64,000 nucleotides of DNA from Streptomyces formicae (GCF_022647665.1 NZ_CP071872.1:3286001-3350000); one strand, 5' to 3'; shown: positions 8,330 through 19,980, numbered from the stretch's first letter. Made by a program: numbers and translations. The notes: generated by a model from the sequence alone, not told the origin.

Positions 8330-9256
8330 GTGCTGCCTTTCGACCTGACTCGTTTCCGACTGCCCCGTGGCGCCCGAGGCGACGCCGTGCTGGCCGGCGG
8401 GGTGTTCGTGTTGGTGGCGCTCGGTGCTGAGGGGCAGCGGCTGCGCCACGGCGGGGACTCGGTTCCCTCGCTGATCGCGTCCTGGCTGCTGATCATGGCG
8501 GTGTGCGGAGCGCTGCTGTTCCGGCGCCGGTATCCGGTGACGGTGGGCTGGTTCACGGTGCTGGCCACGGGCGCCTACTACCTGCTGAGCGACATCGACG
8601 GCCCGCTGATCGTGGTTCCGGTCGTGGTGTTGTACGCCAACGCGGCCCAGGGCCGGGTGCAGGCGGCCACTGCCATGGCGGCGGCCATGGTGATCGGCGT
8701 ATCCGTGGGCACCCTGGCGGGCATCGATCTGGACGACTACGTGTACGGGGCACTGCGCGCCGGAGCGACGGGCTTTCTGGTGAAGGACACGGAGCCGGAG
8801 GAACTGCTGCAGGCGGTGCGGGTCGCCGCCCGGGGCGATGCCCTGATCAGCCCGTCGGTCACACGGCGGCTCATCGCCGAGTTCGCGGGCCGGGTGAAGG
8901 GACCGGAGCCGGATCCCCGGCTCGACGTGCTCACCGACCGGGAGCGCGAGGTCATGCAGCTGGTGGCCGCGGGGCTCACGAACGACGAGATCGCGGCACG
9001 GCTGGTGCTGTCACCGTCGACGGCGAAGACGCACGTCAGCCGGATCATGACGAAGCTGAGGGCGCGGGACAGGTCGCAGGTCGTGGTGCTGGCGTACGAG
9101 TCCGGAATGGTCAGCCCGGGCTGGCTGGCGGGTCAGACCGGTCGGCGGGGCGGACGGCACACCCGGCACTGCGGACGGCACACCCGGCACTGCTGGGGTA
9201 CGACGCCGCGGCAGCCTGCATCCGCTGGGGTACGCCCAGTGTCGTCCGGAGGCTGA
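8330..9256 (+). CDS. Chimeric protein: sensor-kinase membrane domain fused to NarL/LuxR response-regulator C-terminus
   Basis: This 308-aa frame joins two incomplete parts. Residues 1 to about 132 are the multi-pass membrane region typical of actinobacterial NarL-partner histidine kinases (LLFRRRYPVTVGWF, then three more hydrophobic stretches). From about residue 133 it switches abruptly to the end of a receiver domain (DDYVYGALRAGATGFLVKD, normally after a TTFD motif) and a complete LuxR HTH (LTDREREVMQLVAAGLTNDE). The kinase catalytic part and the receiver phospho-acceptor half are missing. An in-frame deletion fusing a sensor gene to its downstream regulator explains this best. The GTG at 8330 is the assumed start. 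The tail carries two copies of a 21-base repeat at 9151-9192. Confidence 0.75.
   Translation: MLPFDLTRFRLPRGARGDAVLAGGVFVLVALGAEGQRLRHGGDSVPSLIASWLLIMAVCGALLFRRRYPVTVGWFTVLATGAYYLLSDIDGPLIVVPVVVLYANAAQGRVQAATAMAAAMVIGVSVGTLAGIDLDDYVYGALRAGATGFLVKDTEPEELLQAVRVAARGDALISPSVTRRLIAEFAGRVKGPEPDPRLDVLTDREREVMQLVAAGLTNDEIAARLVLSPSTAKTHVSRIMTKLRARDRSQVVVLAYESGMVSPGWLAGQTGRRGGRHTRHCGRHTRHCWGTTPRQPASAGVRPVSSGG
9151..9192 (+). repeat. Two tandem 21-base units in the tail of the NarL chimera
   Basis: The unit CGGACGGCACACCCGGCACT plus G occurs twice head to tail, coding for GRHTRHC twice in the extended C-terminus of the chimeric regulator. It adds a tail not seen in ordinary NarL proteins, which normally stop soon after SPGWLA. 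Confidence 0.85.
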
Positions 9257-9292
9257 CGATTCCGACCCCGTCGCGCGTGCACGATCAAGGGC

Positions 9293-9508
9293 ATGAACCC
9301 ACCCCCCTTTCGCGCACGGGCCACGAACGCGCTCGTCGGTGCGCTCGTCGGGGCCGCCGCCGGAATTCTGCTGGTCACGGCCGCCGCGGCCATGGCCTTC
9401 GGGGTCGGCGGCGTGCTGATCGCCCTGGGGATCGGCGTACCCGCGCTGGGCGGCGCCGTGGTGGGCGTGGTTCTTACGTCAGACCGCTCCCGCTCGATTC
9501 CGAGGTAG
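9293..9508 (+). CDS. Small two-pass membrane protein
   Basis: A 71-aa protein of unknown function. A short basic N-terminus ([12 protein letters not shown]) is followed by two Gly/Ala-rich hydrophobic segments, about residues 12-35 and 38-61, and an Arg/Ser-rich tail. Codon use is typical of the region. It sits 7 bases ahead of the MMPL transporter on the same strand and may be co-transcribed with it. No family recognised. Confidence 0.6.
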   Translation: MNPPPFRARATNALVGALVGAAAGILLVTAAAAMAFGVGGVLIALGIGVPALGGAVVGVVLTSDRSRSIPR

Positions 9509-9515
9509 CCACCAC

Positions 9516-11700
9516 ATGTCTCCCACCCGCGGCGCAGCCGCGACCATTGCCCCGCCCGCACCGGGCCGGCCGGATCGGCCGCGCGGCGGCCGGTTCGGTG
9601 CCCTGGCCGGCTGGGCGCAGCGTCACCGCTGGGCCGCCCTGCTGCTCTGGGTGGCCGCCCTGGCCGCCGTCACGCTGGGTTCTGGGGTCGCAGGCTCCGC
9701 GTACAAGAACGACTTCGCCCTGCCGGGCACCGACTCCCAGGCCGCCACCGACCTGTTCACGAAGCACGGCTACGCCCAGGCCGGCGACAGCGTCGACATC
9801 GTGCTGAAGGACAGCCGGGGCATCGACGGCCGCAAGGCCGCCGTCGAGGAGATGCTCACCGAGGTGAAAGGACTGCCGAGCGTCGCCGATGTACGCAGTC
9901 CGTACGCCGATGCCTCCGCCGTGTCCGAGGACGGCACGATCGGCTATGCCACCGTGACGCTCGACGGCAAGGCCGAGGCCGTGCCCAAGGAGGACGTCAC
10001 CGCGATCATCGACACCGCCAAGGGTGTCGAGGCGGACGGGCTCCAGGCCGAGCTCGGCGGCGATGCCGTACGCGGCGCCGAGGACAAGGGAAGCCCGACC
10101 GCGGAACTCGCCGGCATCCTCGCCGCCGTGATCATCCTCGGGCTGCTTTTCGGCTCCGTGGTGGCGGCCGCCGTACCGCTGATCACCGCCCTCTTCGCGG
10201 TCGGCGCCGCCGTCGGCCTGATCACTCTCGCCTCGCACGTCTTCACCATCGCCGATTTCACACCGCCCATCACGATGCTCGTCGGACTCGGCGTCGGCGT
10301 CGACTACGCCCTGCTGATCTTCTACCGCTACCGGCACGAGCTCACCGACGGCGCCGACCCGGCCGAAGCCGGCCGCAAGGCCCTGGACGCCGCCGGTCGT
10401 ACGGTCTTCTTCGCCGGCTGCACCGTGATCATCGCCCTGCTGGGCCTGGTCGCGCTCGGCCTCGGCTCGCTGCAGGGCGTGGCCCTCGCCCTGGCACTGA
10501 CCGTGCTGACCACGATGGCCGCCTCGCTGCTCCTGCTGCCCGCACTGCTGGCGTTCTTCGGCAAGCGCATCCAGCACCACGTTGCTGAAGCACGCGGCTA
10601 AGGCCGAGGCCAAGGGCAAGGTCGAAGGCCGCCGCTGGCGGGCCCTGGCCGCAGCCGTGCAGCGCCGTCCGCTGCCGGCGCTGCTGGTCGCCGTCCTCGC
10701 CCTGCTCGCCCTGTCCGCACCGGCACTGGGCATGCGCCTCGGCTTCGCCGGCGCGGGCAACGACCCGAAGACCTCGACTTCCAAGCAGGCGTACGACCTG
10801 CTCGCCGAGGGCTTCGGCCCGGGCTTCAACGGTCCGCTGGTCGTCCTGGTACAGGGCGACGAGGCCGCCGGCCAGGCCGTCCAGGCCGAGCTGGCCAATG
10901 CCGAGGGCGTGGCCGCGGCCAGCCCTGCGATGCCCTCCGAGGACGGCGCCCTGTCCACCGTTATCGTCTACCCGAAGACCGCGCCGCAGGACGAGGGAAC
11001 CACCGATCTCGTGCACCACCTGCGCGATGACGTGACCCCGGCGCTGGAGCACGACACCGGCGGCGAGATCCTGGTCGGCGGATCCACCGCCGCCTCCCAG
11101 GACTTCGCGGACACGGTCTCGCAACGGCTGCCGCTGTTCGTCACCGTCGTCGTCGGGCTGTCGTCGCTGCTGCTGATGCTGGTCTTCCGGTCGGTACTGA
11201 TCCCCATCAAGGCAGCCCTGCTGAACCTGCTCTCGATCACCGCCGCGCTCGGCGCGATGACCCTGGTGTTCCAGCAGGGCTGGTTCGGGGTGCAGCCTGG
11301 GCCGATCGAGGCCTTCCTCCCCGTGCTGATCTTCGCGATCGTGTGCGGTCTGTCCATGGACTACGAGGTGTTCCTGGTCTCGCGAATCCACGAGGAGTGG
11401 GAGCGTACGAAGGACCATTCCCTCGCAGTGCGGGAAGGACTGGCCACCACCGGCAAGGTGATCACGGCGGCCGGGGCCATCATGATCGTGGTGTTCGCCG
11501 CCTTCATGCTCAGCCCCGACCGGATGCTCCAGCAGTTCGGCCTGGGCCTCGCCGTGGCGATCCTGATGGACGCGGTGGTCATCCGCTGCCTGATCGTCCC
11601 GGCGGCCATGCAACTGCTAGGCAAGTGGGCCTGGTGGCTGCCCGCCCCCCTCGCCCGGCGGCTTCCCAAGGTGGCGCTCGAGCACCCCGCGGACAGCTGA
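9516..11700 (+). pseudogene. MMPL-family RND transporter, split by a one-base frameshift
   Basis: Large membrane exporter of the MMPL family, which in actinomycetes exports lipids or small molecules. Frame one (9516 to the stop at 10601, 361 aa) covers the first transmembrane helix, the first periplasmic loop (YKNDFALPGTDSQAA) and helices 2-6 with VGLGVGVDYALLIFYRYR. Frame two (to 11700) holds the second half, including VCGLSMDYEVFLVSR and VVIRCLIVPAAMQLLG. Removing one G near 10584 joins FFGKRIQHHV to LKHAAKAEAKG and restores about 727 aa, the normal family size. Everything else is intact and third-position GC is normal, so a sequencing error is as likely as a real inactivation. Confidence 0.85.
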
Positions 11701-11780
11701 CGACCGCACGAAAGAGCCCGCCCCTGACCGGCAGTTCGGCCAGTGGATCACGCGACAGCCCCGCCATGGGGCGCACCGCG

Positions 11781-13720
11781 TCATGGACGGACTTCCTCCT
11801 TCTGGAACGGGGCCGAGGTGCCCCGCCTGTTGGTGCTCGTCGCCAGGTCGCCGTTCCTCGGGTGCCGGTAACGCCGGTGGTGCAGCGCCTCGGTGGGGGT
11901 TCCGGTGGGCCCGCCGGTCTCGGTGGGTGCGGGGCCGTCGTGGGCCGTCGGTTCTCGGTGGTTCGCGTCGGCGTGGGACGCGGGGGCCGGGGTGCGGGTG
12001 CGGGCGAGGAGCAGGGTCACGTCGTCGGGGGTGTCGAGTTCGGCAGGGTGTCGATGACCGCGGCGCAGAGGTCGTCCAGGGGGAGGCCGGGCTGTGCGAG
12101 AGCGGTGCGGATCCGTTCCATGCCGGTGTCGATGTCCTGGTGGCGGTCCTCGATGAGCCCGTCGGTGTAGAGGGCGATGACGCTTCCCTCGGGCAGGTGC
12201 AGCTCCGCGGCCTCGTACGGCAGCATGCCGAGGCCGAGGGGTGTGCCGCTGGGGATGTCGGGGAAGGTGACGCCGCCGTCGGGGTGGACGACCGCGGGCG
12301 GCGGGTGTCCCGCCCGTGCCATGGTGCACCGCCGGGTGGCGGGGTCGTAGACGGCGTACAGGCAGGTGGCGGCCAGGGTCGGGACGGGGGCGTCGGTGTC
12401 CTCGTCGCCGAGGTGCATGACCGTGCGGTCGAGCCGGGTCATCAGTTCGCCCGGAGGCAGGTCCAGGTCGGCGAGTGTGCGTACGGCCGTGCGCAGCCGG
12501 CCCATCGTGGCCGCGGCGCCGATGCCGTGCCCGGCCACGTCGCCGACGACCAGCGCCACACGGCCGCCGGGCAGCGGGAAGACGTCGTACCAGTCGCCGC
12601 CCACGCCGCCCTCGCCGTCCGCGGGGAGGTAGCGGGCCACCACGTCCGTGGCGGCCCCGCCGCTCACGCTGCGCGGGAGCAGGCTGTGCTGGAGGGCGAG
12701 GGCGGTGGTGCGCTCACGCGCGTACCGGCGGGCGTTGTCCAGGCTCAGTGCGGCCCTGGCGACCAGTTCCTCGGCGAACAGCAGATCGGCGGCGTCGAAC
12801 GGTGCGGGGGTGTCCGTCCGTACGAACACCGCCACCCCCAGGAGGACACCGCGGGCGTGGACCGGAACGACCATCAAGGAATGCATGCCCAGCTCGCGGA
12901 TCTTCGCGGCTCGCGCCGGGTCGTCGTCCAGCCACGTACCGGGGGAGGTCTCCAGCACCGGTTGCAGCACGGACTCCCCGGAGGACAACACCCGCATGAA
13001 GGGTGAGGACGGAGGTACGTAGACCACCTCGCCGCGCGGCCACAGGGACTCCGGCGTACCGGCGTGGACCGAGGCCATGCCCGCGCGCCGGAACTTCGGA
13101 ACGGCCCCGCCCATCGGACCCAGCCGCTCCAGGGGCTCCTCGCCGAGCCTGACGGCCTCCGTGAGGTCGACGGTCACGTAGTCGGCGAGCAGCGGCACCG
13201 TGAAGTCGGCCAGCTCCTGCGCCGTGCGCATGACGTCCAGGGTGGTGCCGATACGGGCACCGGCCTCGCTGACGAGGGCCAGGCGGTCCTCGGCCCACCG
13301 TCTGCCGGTGACCTCCAGCACCACCTGGCACACCCCCAGCACCCGGCCGTCCGCGTCGTCCAGGCGGATGGCGCAGGCGGAGAACGCACGGTTGCCCCGG
13401 GACCGTTCCATGATCGGCACGCGGTACTCGCGGCCGAAGTCCGAGACGCCGGTCGCCAGGACCTCCCGCATCGCGGATTCCAGCGCGCCGGCGTCGCCGG
13501 GCAGCGCCGTGCCCGGCCGGCGGCCCAGCCGGTGCTCCCGGGGGACTCCGTCGTACTTCTCCAGGGAGTCGTTGACCCAGATGCAGCGCAGGTCGGTGTC
13601 CCAGATGGCGAAACCCAGTGCGGAGCGGGTGAGGAGGGTCCCCAGTGCGGTTCCGGCGACGTCGCCTGCGTCCTGCAGGATGCCGGCCAGGTCTGGCGGT
13701 GTGGGTTTTTGTCCTGCCAT
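11781..13720 (-). pseudogene. PAS-GAF-SpoIIE (PP2C) serine phosphatase, frameshifted near its end
   Basis: Signal-responsive PP2C phosphatase that would act on STAS-type anti-anti-sigma factors. Domain order is PAS (LLTRSALGFAIWDTDLRCIW, about residues 30-145), GAF (about 165-330), then SpoIIE (GGDWYDVFPLPGGRVALVVGDV with metal-binding Asp, and later ALYTDGLIE). The first frame stops at 12017 after DTLPNSTPPTT, just short of the family's last strand. That strand (TPDDVTLLLARTR) is present in the next frame and runs to a stop at 11781. One base missing near 12041-12044 explains this. The remaining tail is low-complexity. The ATG at 13720 has GGAGA upstream and is preferred over the one at 13792. 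Confidence 0.82.
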
Positions 13721-13794
13721 GTCTTGATTCTCCGGCTCCGTAGCGGGGGATCGCCTTCTTTCGGCCCGGCGGTGTCCGGTGGTGTCCGACACCC

Positions 13795-15357
13795 CTAGGA
13801 CCGGAGCATGTCCGCCGCCCGCTCCGCCACGGCGTAGACGGTGGCGATGATGTTCGCCGACGGGATCGACGGCAGAACGGAGGCGTCGGCCACGCGGAGT
13901 CCGCCGACGCCGCGGACGCGCAGGTCGGCGTCGACGACGGCCAGGGCGTCGTCACCGATCCGGCAGGTGCCGACGGGATGCAGGTATGAGGCCGCGGTCC
14001 TGCGCACGTACGCCCGCAGGCCGGCGTCGCTGTCGACGTCCCGGCCCGGCTGCACCTCGCCGCCGCGCCAGTCGGCCACGGCGCGTGCCTGTCCGATCTG
14101 CCGGGCCAGGCGCAGGCCGGCGACCATCGTGGTCAGATCGCGCTCGTCGCCGAAGTAGTTCGGGTCCACGACGGGCAGAGCACTCGGCTCCGCGCTCGCG
14201 AGGCGGACCGTGCCGCGGCTGCGGGGCCGCATCGGGGAGACCCCGATGGTGTACCCCTGCCCCTGCTCGGGCACGTCGGCCGAGGGCATGTGGCCCGGGG
14301 CGTCGACCAGGAGCACCTGCAAGTCCGGCTGCGGCACCCCGAGTCGGCTGCGCACCAGGCCGATGGCCTCGCCGTGGTTGCTGGCCCCCGCCGGAACGGG
14401 CCGCGCCGACCTGTAGACGACGTAGGCGATGGAGTGGTCGTGCAGGTTCGCCCCGACGCCCGGCAGGTCCAGGACGACCTCGACGCCCGCCTCGCGCAGG
14501 TGTGCCTGCGGGCCGATGCCGGAGAGCATCAGCAATTGCGCGGACCCGATGGTGCCCGCGGTGAGCACCACCTCGCCCGAGCACCCGACGGAAACGGTGC
14601 CACTCCCGGCGCCGGCCCCGTTCCCGGCCGCCCCGCTCCCGTTTCCGGTGCTGTACTCCACACCGACGCATCGCCCGTTCCTGACCTGCAGGCGGTGCAC
14701 CAGAGCCCCGGTCACCACCGTCAGGTTGGGGCGGTGCAGCGCCGGCGCGAGGTAGGCGTCGGCGGCGCTCTGCCGCCTGCCGTCGACGATGTTCAGGTCG
14801 GTCCAGCCGAAGCCTTCTTCCAGGCCGCCGCTGACGTCGCTCGCGCGCCGGTACCCGATCTCCGTCGCCGCCCTGAGGAGGGCTGCCACGACCGGGTGCG
14901 GGGGACGGGCAGGGGCCACGGTCAGCGGGCCGCCCACGCCCCGGAGCGCCGGATCCCGCGCGGGGGCGTTCTCGCTGCGCTTGAAGTACGGCAGCAGGTC
15001 GTCGAACCCCCAGCCGTCGGCGCCGTCGGCAGCCCACGCGTCGTAGCTGGAGCGGTGGCCGCGCGCGAAGGTCATGGCGTTGATCGAGGACCCACCGCCG
15101 AGTACGCGGCCGCGCGCGAGGGAGACGCTGGTGCCGGTGGCCGACTGCGGGACGGTGATGTCACCCCAGTTCGCCGCCGTCTCCAGCAGGGCCGGCCAGG
15201 CCGGCGGCGCGGCCATGGTGTGCGACGACTCCGCGCTTCCCGCTTCCAGCAGCAGCACGCGTGCGTTGCCGTTCTCCGACAGTCGCGCGGCGATGACGCT
15301 GCCGGCGGTGCCGCCGCCGACGACGACGAAGTCGTAGCTTTCCGTTATCACTTGCAT
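13795..15357 (-). CDS. GMC family FAD oxidoreductase (choline dehydrogenase-like)
   Basis: Flavoprotein alcohol dehydrogenase/oxidase of 520 aa. The N-terminus has the ADP-binding fold FVVVGGGTAGSVIAARL. The two GMC signatures are visible as LGGGSSINAM and LTAGTIGSAQLLMLSGIG, and the catalytic His region as SYLHPVGTCRIG near the C-terminus. The substrate cannot be read; choline dehydrogenase-like and aryl-alcohol oxidases share this architecture. There is no betaine aldehyde dehydrogenase nearby, which argues against an osmoprotectant role. I chose the ATG at 15357 (GAGGTGA eight bases upstream) over one ten codons earlier. Its promoter region contains nested inverted repeats. Confidence 0.9.
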   Translation of the reverse strand: MQVITESYDFVVVGGGTAGSVIAARLSENGNARVLLLEAGSAESSHTMAAPPAWPALLETAANWGDITVPQSATGTSVSLARGRVLGGGSSINAMTFARGHRSSYDAWAADGADGWGFDDLLPYFKRSENAPARDPALRGVGGPLTVAPARPPHPVVAALLRAATEIGYRRASDVSGGLEEGFGWTDLNIVDGRRQSAADAYLAPALHRPNLTVVTGALVHRLQVRNGRCVGVEYSTGNGSGAAGNGAGAGSGTVSVGCSGEVVLTAGTIGSAQLLMLSGIGPQAHLREAGVEVVLDLPGVGANLHDHSIAYVVYRSARPVPAGASNHGEAIGLVRSRLGVPQPDLQVLLVDAPGHMPSADVPEQGQGYTIGVSPMRPRSRGTVRLASAEPSALPVVDPNYFGDERDLTTMVAGLRLARQIGQARAVADWRGGEVQPGRDVDSDAGLRAYVRRTAASYLHPVGTCRIGDDALAVVDADLRVRGVGGLRVADASVLPSIPSANIIATVYAVAERAADMLRS

Positions 15358-15860
15358 GTCGAGGGTCACCTCTGCAGCACAGTCCATGTTTCCAGTGATA
15401 TCGCTCAGTGCGCTAACGCTGACACTCTAACTCGAATGTGGTAATAGTGCTACGAAAATTCCGTTAGCGCTGGAAACGCGGCAAAGGGAATAAATCGGGC
15501 AGCTGGGGTGAGTGCTGCCGCCGGTGTGCCGCCACCGCCCGCACCGGCGCCCGCAACGGATGCCCGCACCGGCGCCCGCCACCCGGGCCCGCGCCCGTCA
15601 GTGCGCCCGTACGCGCCATCGGCGCCGGCACGCCTCGGGCGGCGTCGACGGCCTGGGTGCGCTCCCTGCCTCGGGCTTTGTATTCGCGCTGCCGTACGAG
15701 CCCTCATACCAGAGCGGGACGCTCTTCGGGCAAGTTTGTCAACTGCCCTCCGCACATGAACGGTTGACGACTACGGTGTGTTGTCGGTGATCACCGGCGG
15801 GCTCACCGGGCTTCGGCGTGCCCTGCCGCTGAGCCGGAGCTGAACACCCGCAGTACGCCG
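15358..15860. promoter_or_regulatory. Divergent region between GMC oxidoreductase and conservon; nested inverted repeat
   Basis: A 503-base gap. An AT-richer block at 15380-15480 holds TTTCCAG (15389-15395) and CGCTAACG (15411-15418), mirrored by CGTTAGCG (15462-15469) and CTGGAAA (15470-15476), a dyad that could bind a regulator of the GMC gene. From 15520 to 15620 the sequence is very GC-rich with a short direct repeat (GCACCGGCGCCCGC). The cvnA promoter should lie between about 15660 and 15850; no clear -35/-10 pair was found. Confidence 0.5.
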
Positions 15861-17885
<2,025 letters not shown>

Positions 17886-17892
17886 ATGCACC

Positions 17893-18327
17893 ATGACGAG
17901 CGATGTGCCGAACGGCCATTCCTCGGATCTCGACTGGCTGCTCAGCGGTCTGGTCCAGCGGGTGCCTTACACCCGCAACGCGGTTCTGCTCTCCTCCGAC
18001 GGCCTGGTGAAATCCGTGCACGGCCTCGACACCGACAGCGCCGACCACATGGCCGCGCTCGCGTCGGGTCTGTACTCCCTGGGCCGCAGCGCCGGTGCCC
18101 GGTTCGGCGACGGCGGTGAGGTCCGCCAGGTCGTGGTCGAACTGGACTCCACACTGCTGTTCGTCTCGACCGCCGGCTCCGGCACCTGTCTCGCCGTGCT
18201 CGCAGGACGCGAGGCCGACGCCGCCGTCCTCGGCTACGAGATGGCGATGCTGGTCAAGAGCGTACGGCCGTACCTGATCACCCCGGCCAGACAGCCGGCC
18301 GGGGCGCCGAGCGCCACGGGGCACTGA
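17893..18327 (+). CDS. cvnB: Conservon CvnB: roadblock/LC7 domain protein
   Basis: Roadblock/LC7-fold protein of 144 aa, starting 7 bases after cvnA. Family features are LDWLLSGLVQRVPYTRNAVL, the predicted two-strand core LLSSDGLVKSVHGLD, and the second half with DSTLLFVSTAGSGTCLAVLA. In conservons and in MglB/MglA systems, roadblock proteins bind a partner Ras-like GTPase and change its nucleotide state. CvnB therefore probably connects the CvnA membrane sensor to the CvnD GTPase two genes downstream. Confidence 0.92.
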   Translation: MTSDVPNGHSSDLDWLLSGLVQRVPYTRNAVLLSSDGLVKSVHGLDTDSADHMAALASGLYSLGRSAGARFGDGGEVRQVVVELDSTLLFVSTAGSGTCLAVLAGREADAAVLGYEMAMLVKSVRPYLITPARQPAGAPSATGH

Positions 18328-18329
18328 TC

Positions 18330-18701
18330 GTGCCGGCCCCGCAGGACGGGCCCTGGCTCGACGACGCGGCAGGCCGTCTCATCCGCCCGTACACGGTGAG
18401 CGGCGGCCGCACCCGCCCTACGGCCGCACTCGATCTGCTCTCTCTGGTGATGGCGACCGGTAGCGTCCCGCAGACGCATCTGGGGCCGGAGCACGCGCTG
18501 GCGCTGGGTCTGTGCGACGGCCCGACGTCGGTGGCGGAGATCTCGGCGCACTTACGGCTCCCGGCGGTCGTCACCAAGGTGCTCCTCTCCGATCTCGTGG
18601 ACTGCGGGGCGGTCACCGCGCGGGCGCCCCGCTTCCAGGAGTCCCCTACCGATCGTTCCTTGCTGGAGGCAGTCCTCGATGGCCTACGACGACGGCTCTG
18701 A
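18330..18701 (+). CDS. cvnC: Conservon CvnC: DUF742 protein, with a TTA codon
   Basis: DUF742 protein of 123 aa with a GTG start 2 bases after the cvnB stop. It carries the family pattern RLIRPYTVSGGRTRPT and a winged-helix-like C-terminal half (SVAEISAHLRLPAVVTKVLL). Leu75 is encoded by TTA (18552-18554), read in Streptomyces only by the developmentally controlled bldA tRNA, so production of CvnC may depend on bldA. Its 3' end overlaps cvnD by 23 bases, making translational coupling likely; a block at the TTA codon could then also reduce CvnD. Confidence 0.92.
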   Translation: MPAPQDGPWLDDAAGRLIRPYTVSGGRTRPTAALDLLSLVMATGSVPQTHLGPEHALALGLCDGPTSVAEISAHLRLPAVVTKVLLSDLVDCGAVTARAPRFQESPTDRSLLEAVLDGLRRRL

Positions 18702-19368
18702 ACCCCGCCATGGCTCCGAACCCCGCCACGGCTCCGAACCCCGGGTCCCCGCACCGCGCGACGATCCGGGGCGTTTCGCCGCCGACCCCTTCCCCACCGC
18801 GCTCAAGATCCTCATCGCGGGCGGCTTCGGGGTCGGCAAGACGACGTTCGTGGGCGCGGTCAGCGAGATCGAGCCGCTCAGCACCGAAGAACTGCTGACG
18901 ACGGTCAGCGCCGCGACCGACAGCCTCGCAGGCGTCGAGTCCAAGACCACCACGACCGTCGCCATGGACTTCGGCCGCATCACCCTCGACGACCGCAACG
19001 TGCTCTACCTCTTCGGCACGCCCGGCCAGGAGCGCTTCTGGTTCATGTGGGACGAGCTCTCCGAGGGTGCGCTCGGTGCGGTCGTCCTCGCCGACACCCG
19101 CCGACTGGAGGACTCCTTTTCCGCCGTGGACTTCTTCGAGCGGCGTGGCATCGGATTCGTCGTCGCCGTCAACGAGTTCGACGGCGCCTACCGGTACGAG
19201 CCGGAGGAGGTGCGCGCAGCGATCGACCTCAGACCGGAGGTGCCGGTCGTCCTGTGCGACGCCCGCATAGCCAGCTCAGGGATCCGGACCCTGGTCACCC
19301 TCGTCCAGCATCTGCTGACCACCACCCCGGCACCGGCAGCGGCGCCGAGCTACGGAGCGCTCTCATGA
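18679..19368 (+). CDS. cvnD: Conservon CvnD: Ras-like small GTPase
   Basis: GTP/ATP-binding switch protein of 229 aa. The Walker A loop GGFGVGKTTF is at residues 48-57, the switch II-like DERNVLYLFGTPGQERF region (here DDRNVLYLFGTPGQERF) near 105-120, and the base-specificity motif appears as VAVNEFDG. It matches the conservon GTPases of Streptomyces and resembles MglA. The N-terminus is a disordered extension with three near-identical HGSEPR units encoded by an 18-base tandem repeat at 18694-18747. The gene starts inside cvnC and its stop overlaps the next ATG (ATGA), so the module is tightly coupled. Confidence 0.92.
   Translation: MAYDDGSEPRHGSEPRHGSEPRVPAPRDDPGRFAADPFPTALKILIAGGFGVGKTTFVGAVSEIEPLSTEELLTTVSAATDSLAGVESKTTTTVAMDFGRITLDDRNVLYLFGTPGQERFWFMWDELSEGALGAVVLADTRRLEDSFSAVDFFERRGIGFVVAVNEFDGAYRYEPEEVRAAIDLRPEVPVVLCDARIASSGIRTLVTLVQHLLTTTPAPAAAPSYGALS
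18694..18747 (+). repeat. 18-base tandem repeat, three units, across the cvnC/cvnD overlap
   Basis: Three units of GGCTCCGAACCCCGCCAC (units one and three with small changes). The first contains the cvnC stop codon; all three lie in the N-terminal extension of CvnD, coding GSEPRH. It looks like slipped-strand expansion in a disordered segment. Confidence 0.85.
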
Positions 19369-19940
19369 CGTACGACCCGACCGGACACCTGCTGCTCACC
19401 CCCGTCGACCGCGAGGCGCCCTCGCGGGTGCGCAGGCTGCGTGAACTGGGCCTGGGGGAGCGGCCCGAGCCCGCCTTCGACGAGTTCGCGCACCGGCTCG
19501 CGGAGGTGACGCGGGCCCCGTACTCGATGGTCAACTTCATCGACGAGAACCGGCAGTTCTTCGCCGGACTGCACACGCCGTCGGGTACGCACTCGGGCAG
19601 CGACCTGGGCGCGGCCACGACGGCCGCGGGCGGTGACGTCAGCCGCTTCATGGCCCGCGACCACGGCTACTGCCCGCATGTGGTGGTGCGGCGCAAGGCG
19701 CTCGTCCTGGAGGACGTCTGCGACTACCCGCGGTTCGCCGGCAATCCGGTGGTCGACGAGATCGGCATCCGCTCCTATCTGGGGGCGCCGCTCATCGACC
19801 GTACGGGCATCGCGCTCGGCACCATCTGCGTGGTGGACACCGAGCCCAGGCCGTGGGGGCGGGCGGGGCTGGAGACCATCAAGTCGCTCGCGGCGGAGCT
19901 GGTGGAGCAGATCCACCGCCGCGAGGACGGAGGGCTGTGA
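19365..19940 (+). CDS. GAF domain protein, fifth gene of the conservon operon
   Basis: Single GAF-domain protein of 191 aa whose ATG overlaps the cvnD stop. After a short leader it shows the GAF pattern FDEFAHRLAEVTRAPYSMVNFIDENRQFFAGL, then DHGYCPHVVVRRKALVLEDV and YLGAPLIDRTGIALGTICVVD. Such GAF domains bind small ligands or chromophores. A fifth gene of this type follows cvnD in some conservons, where others carry a cytochrome P450 gene. A role as sensor or effector of the CvnD switch is inferred from position only. Confidence 0.88.
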   Translation: MTYDPTGHLLLTPVDREAPSRVRRLRELGLGERPEPAFDEFAHRLAEVTRAPYSMVNFIDENRQFFAGLHTPSGTHSGSDLGAATTAAGGDVSRFMARDHGYCPHVVVRRKALVLEDVCDYPRFAGNPVVDEIGIRSYLGAPLIDRTGIALGTICVVDTEPRPWGRAGLETIKSLAAELVEQIHRREDGGL

Positions 19941-19980
19941 CGCACACCCGCGGGCCCGTGACGACCGGGTCCACCACAGT

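Noticed and set aside
15450..15755. Small minus-strand gene upstream of the conservon
   Set aside because: Arg/Ala-rich low-complexity frame over a GC-rich direct repeat, with no ribosome binding site or family.
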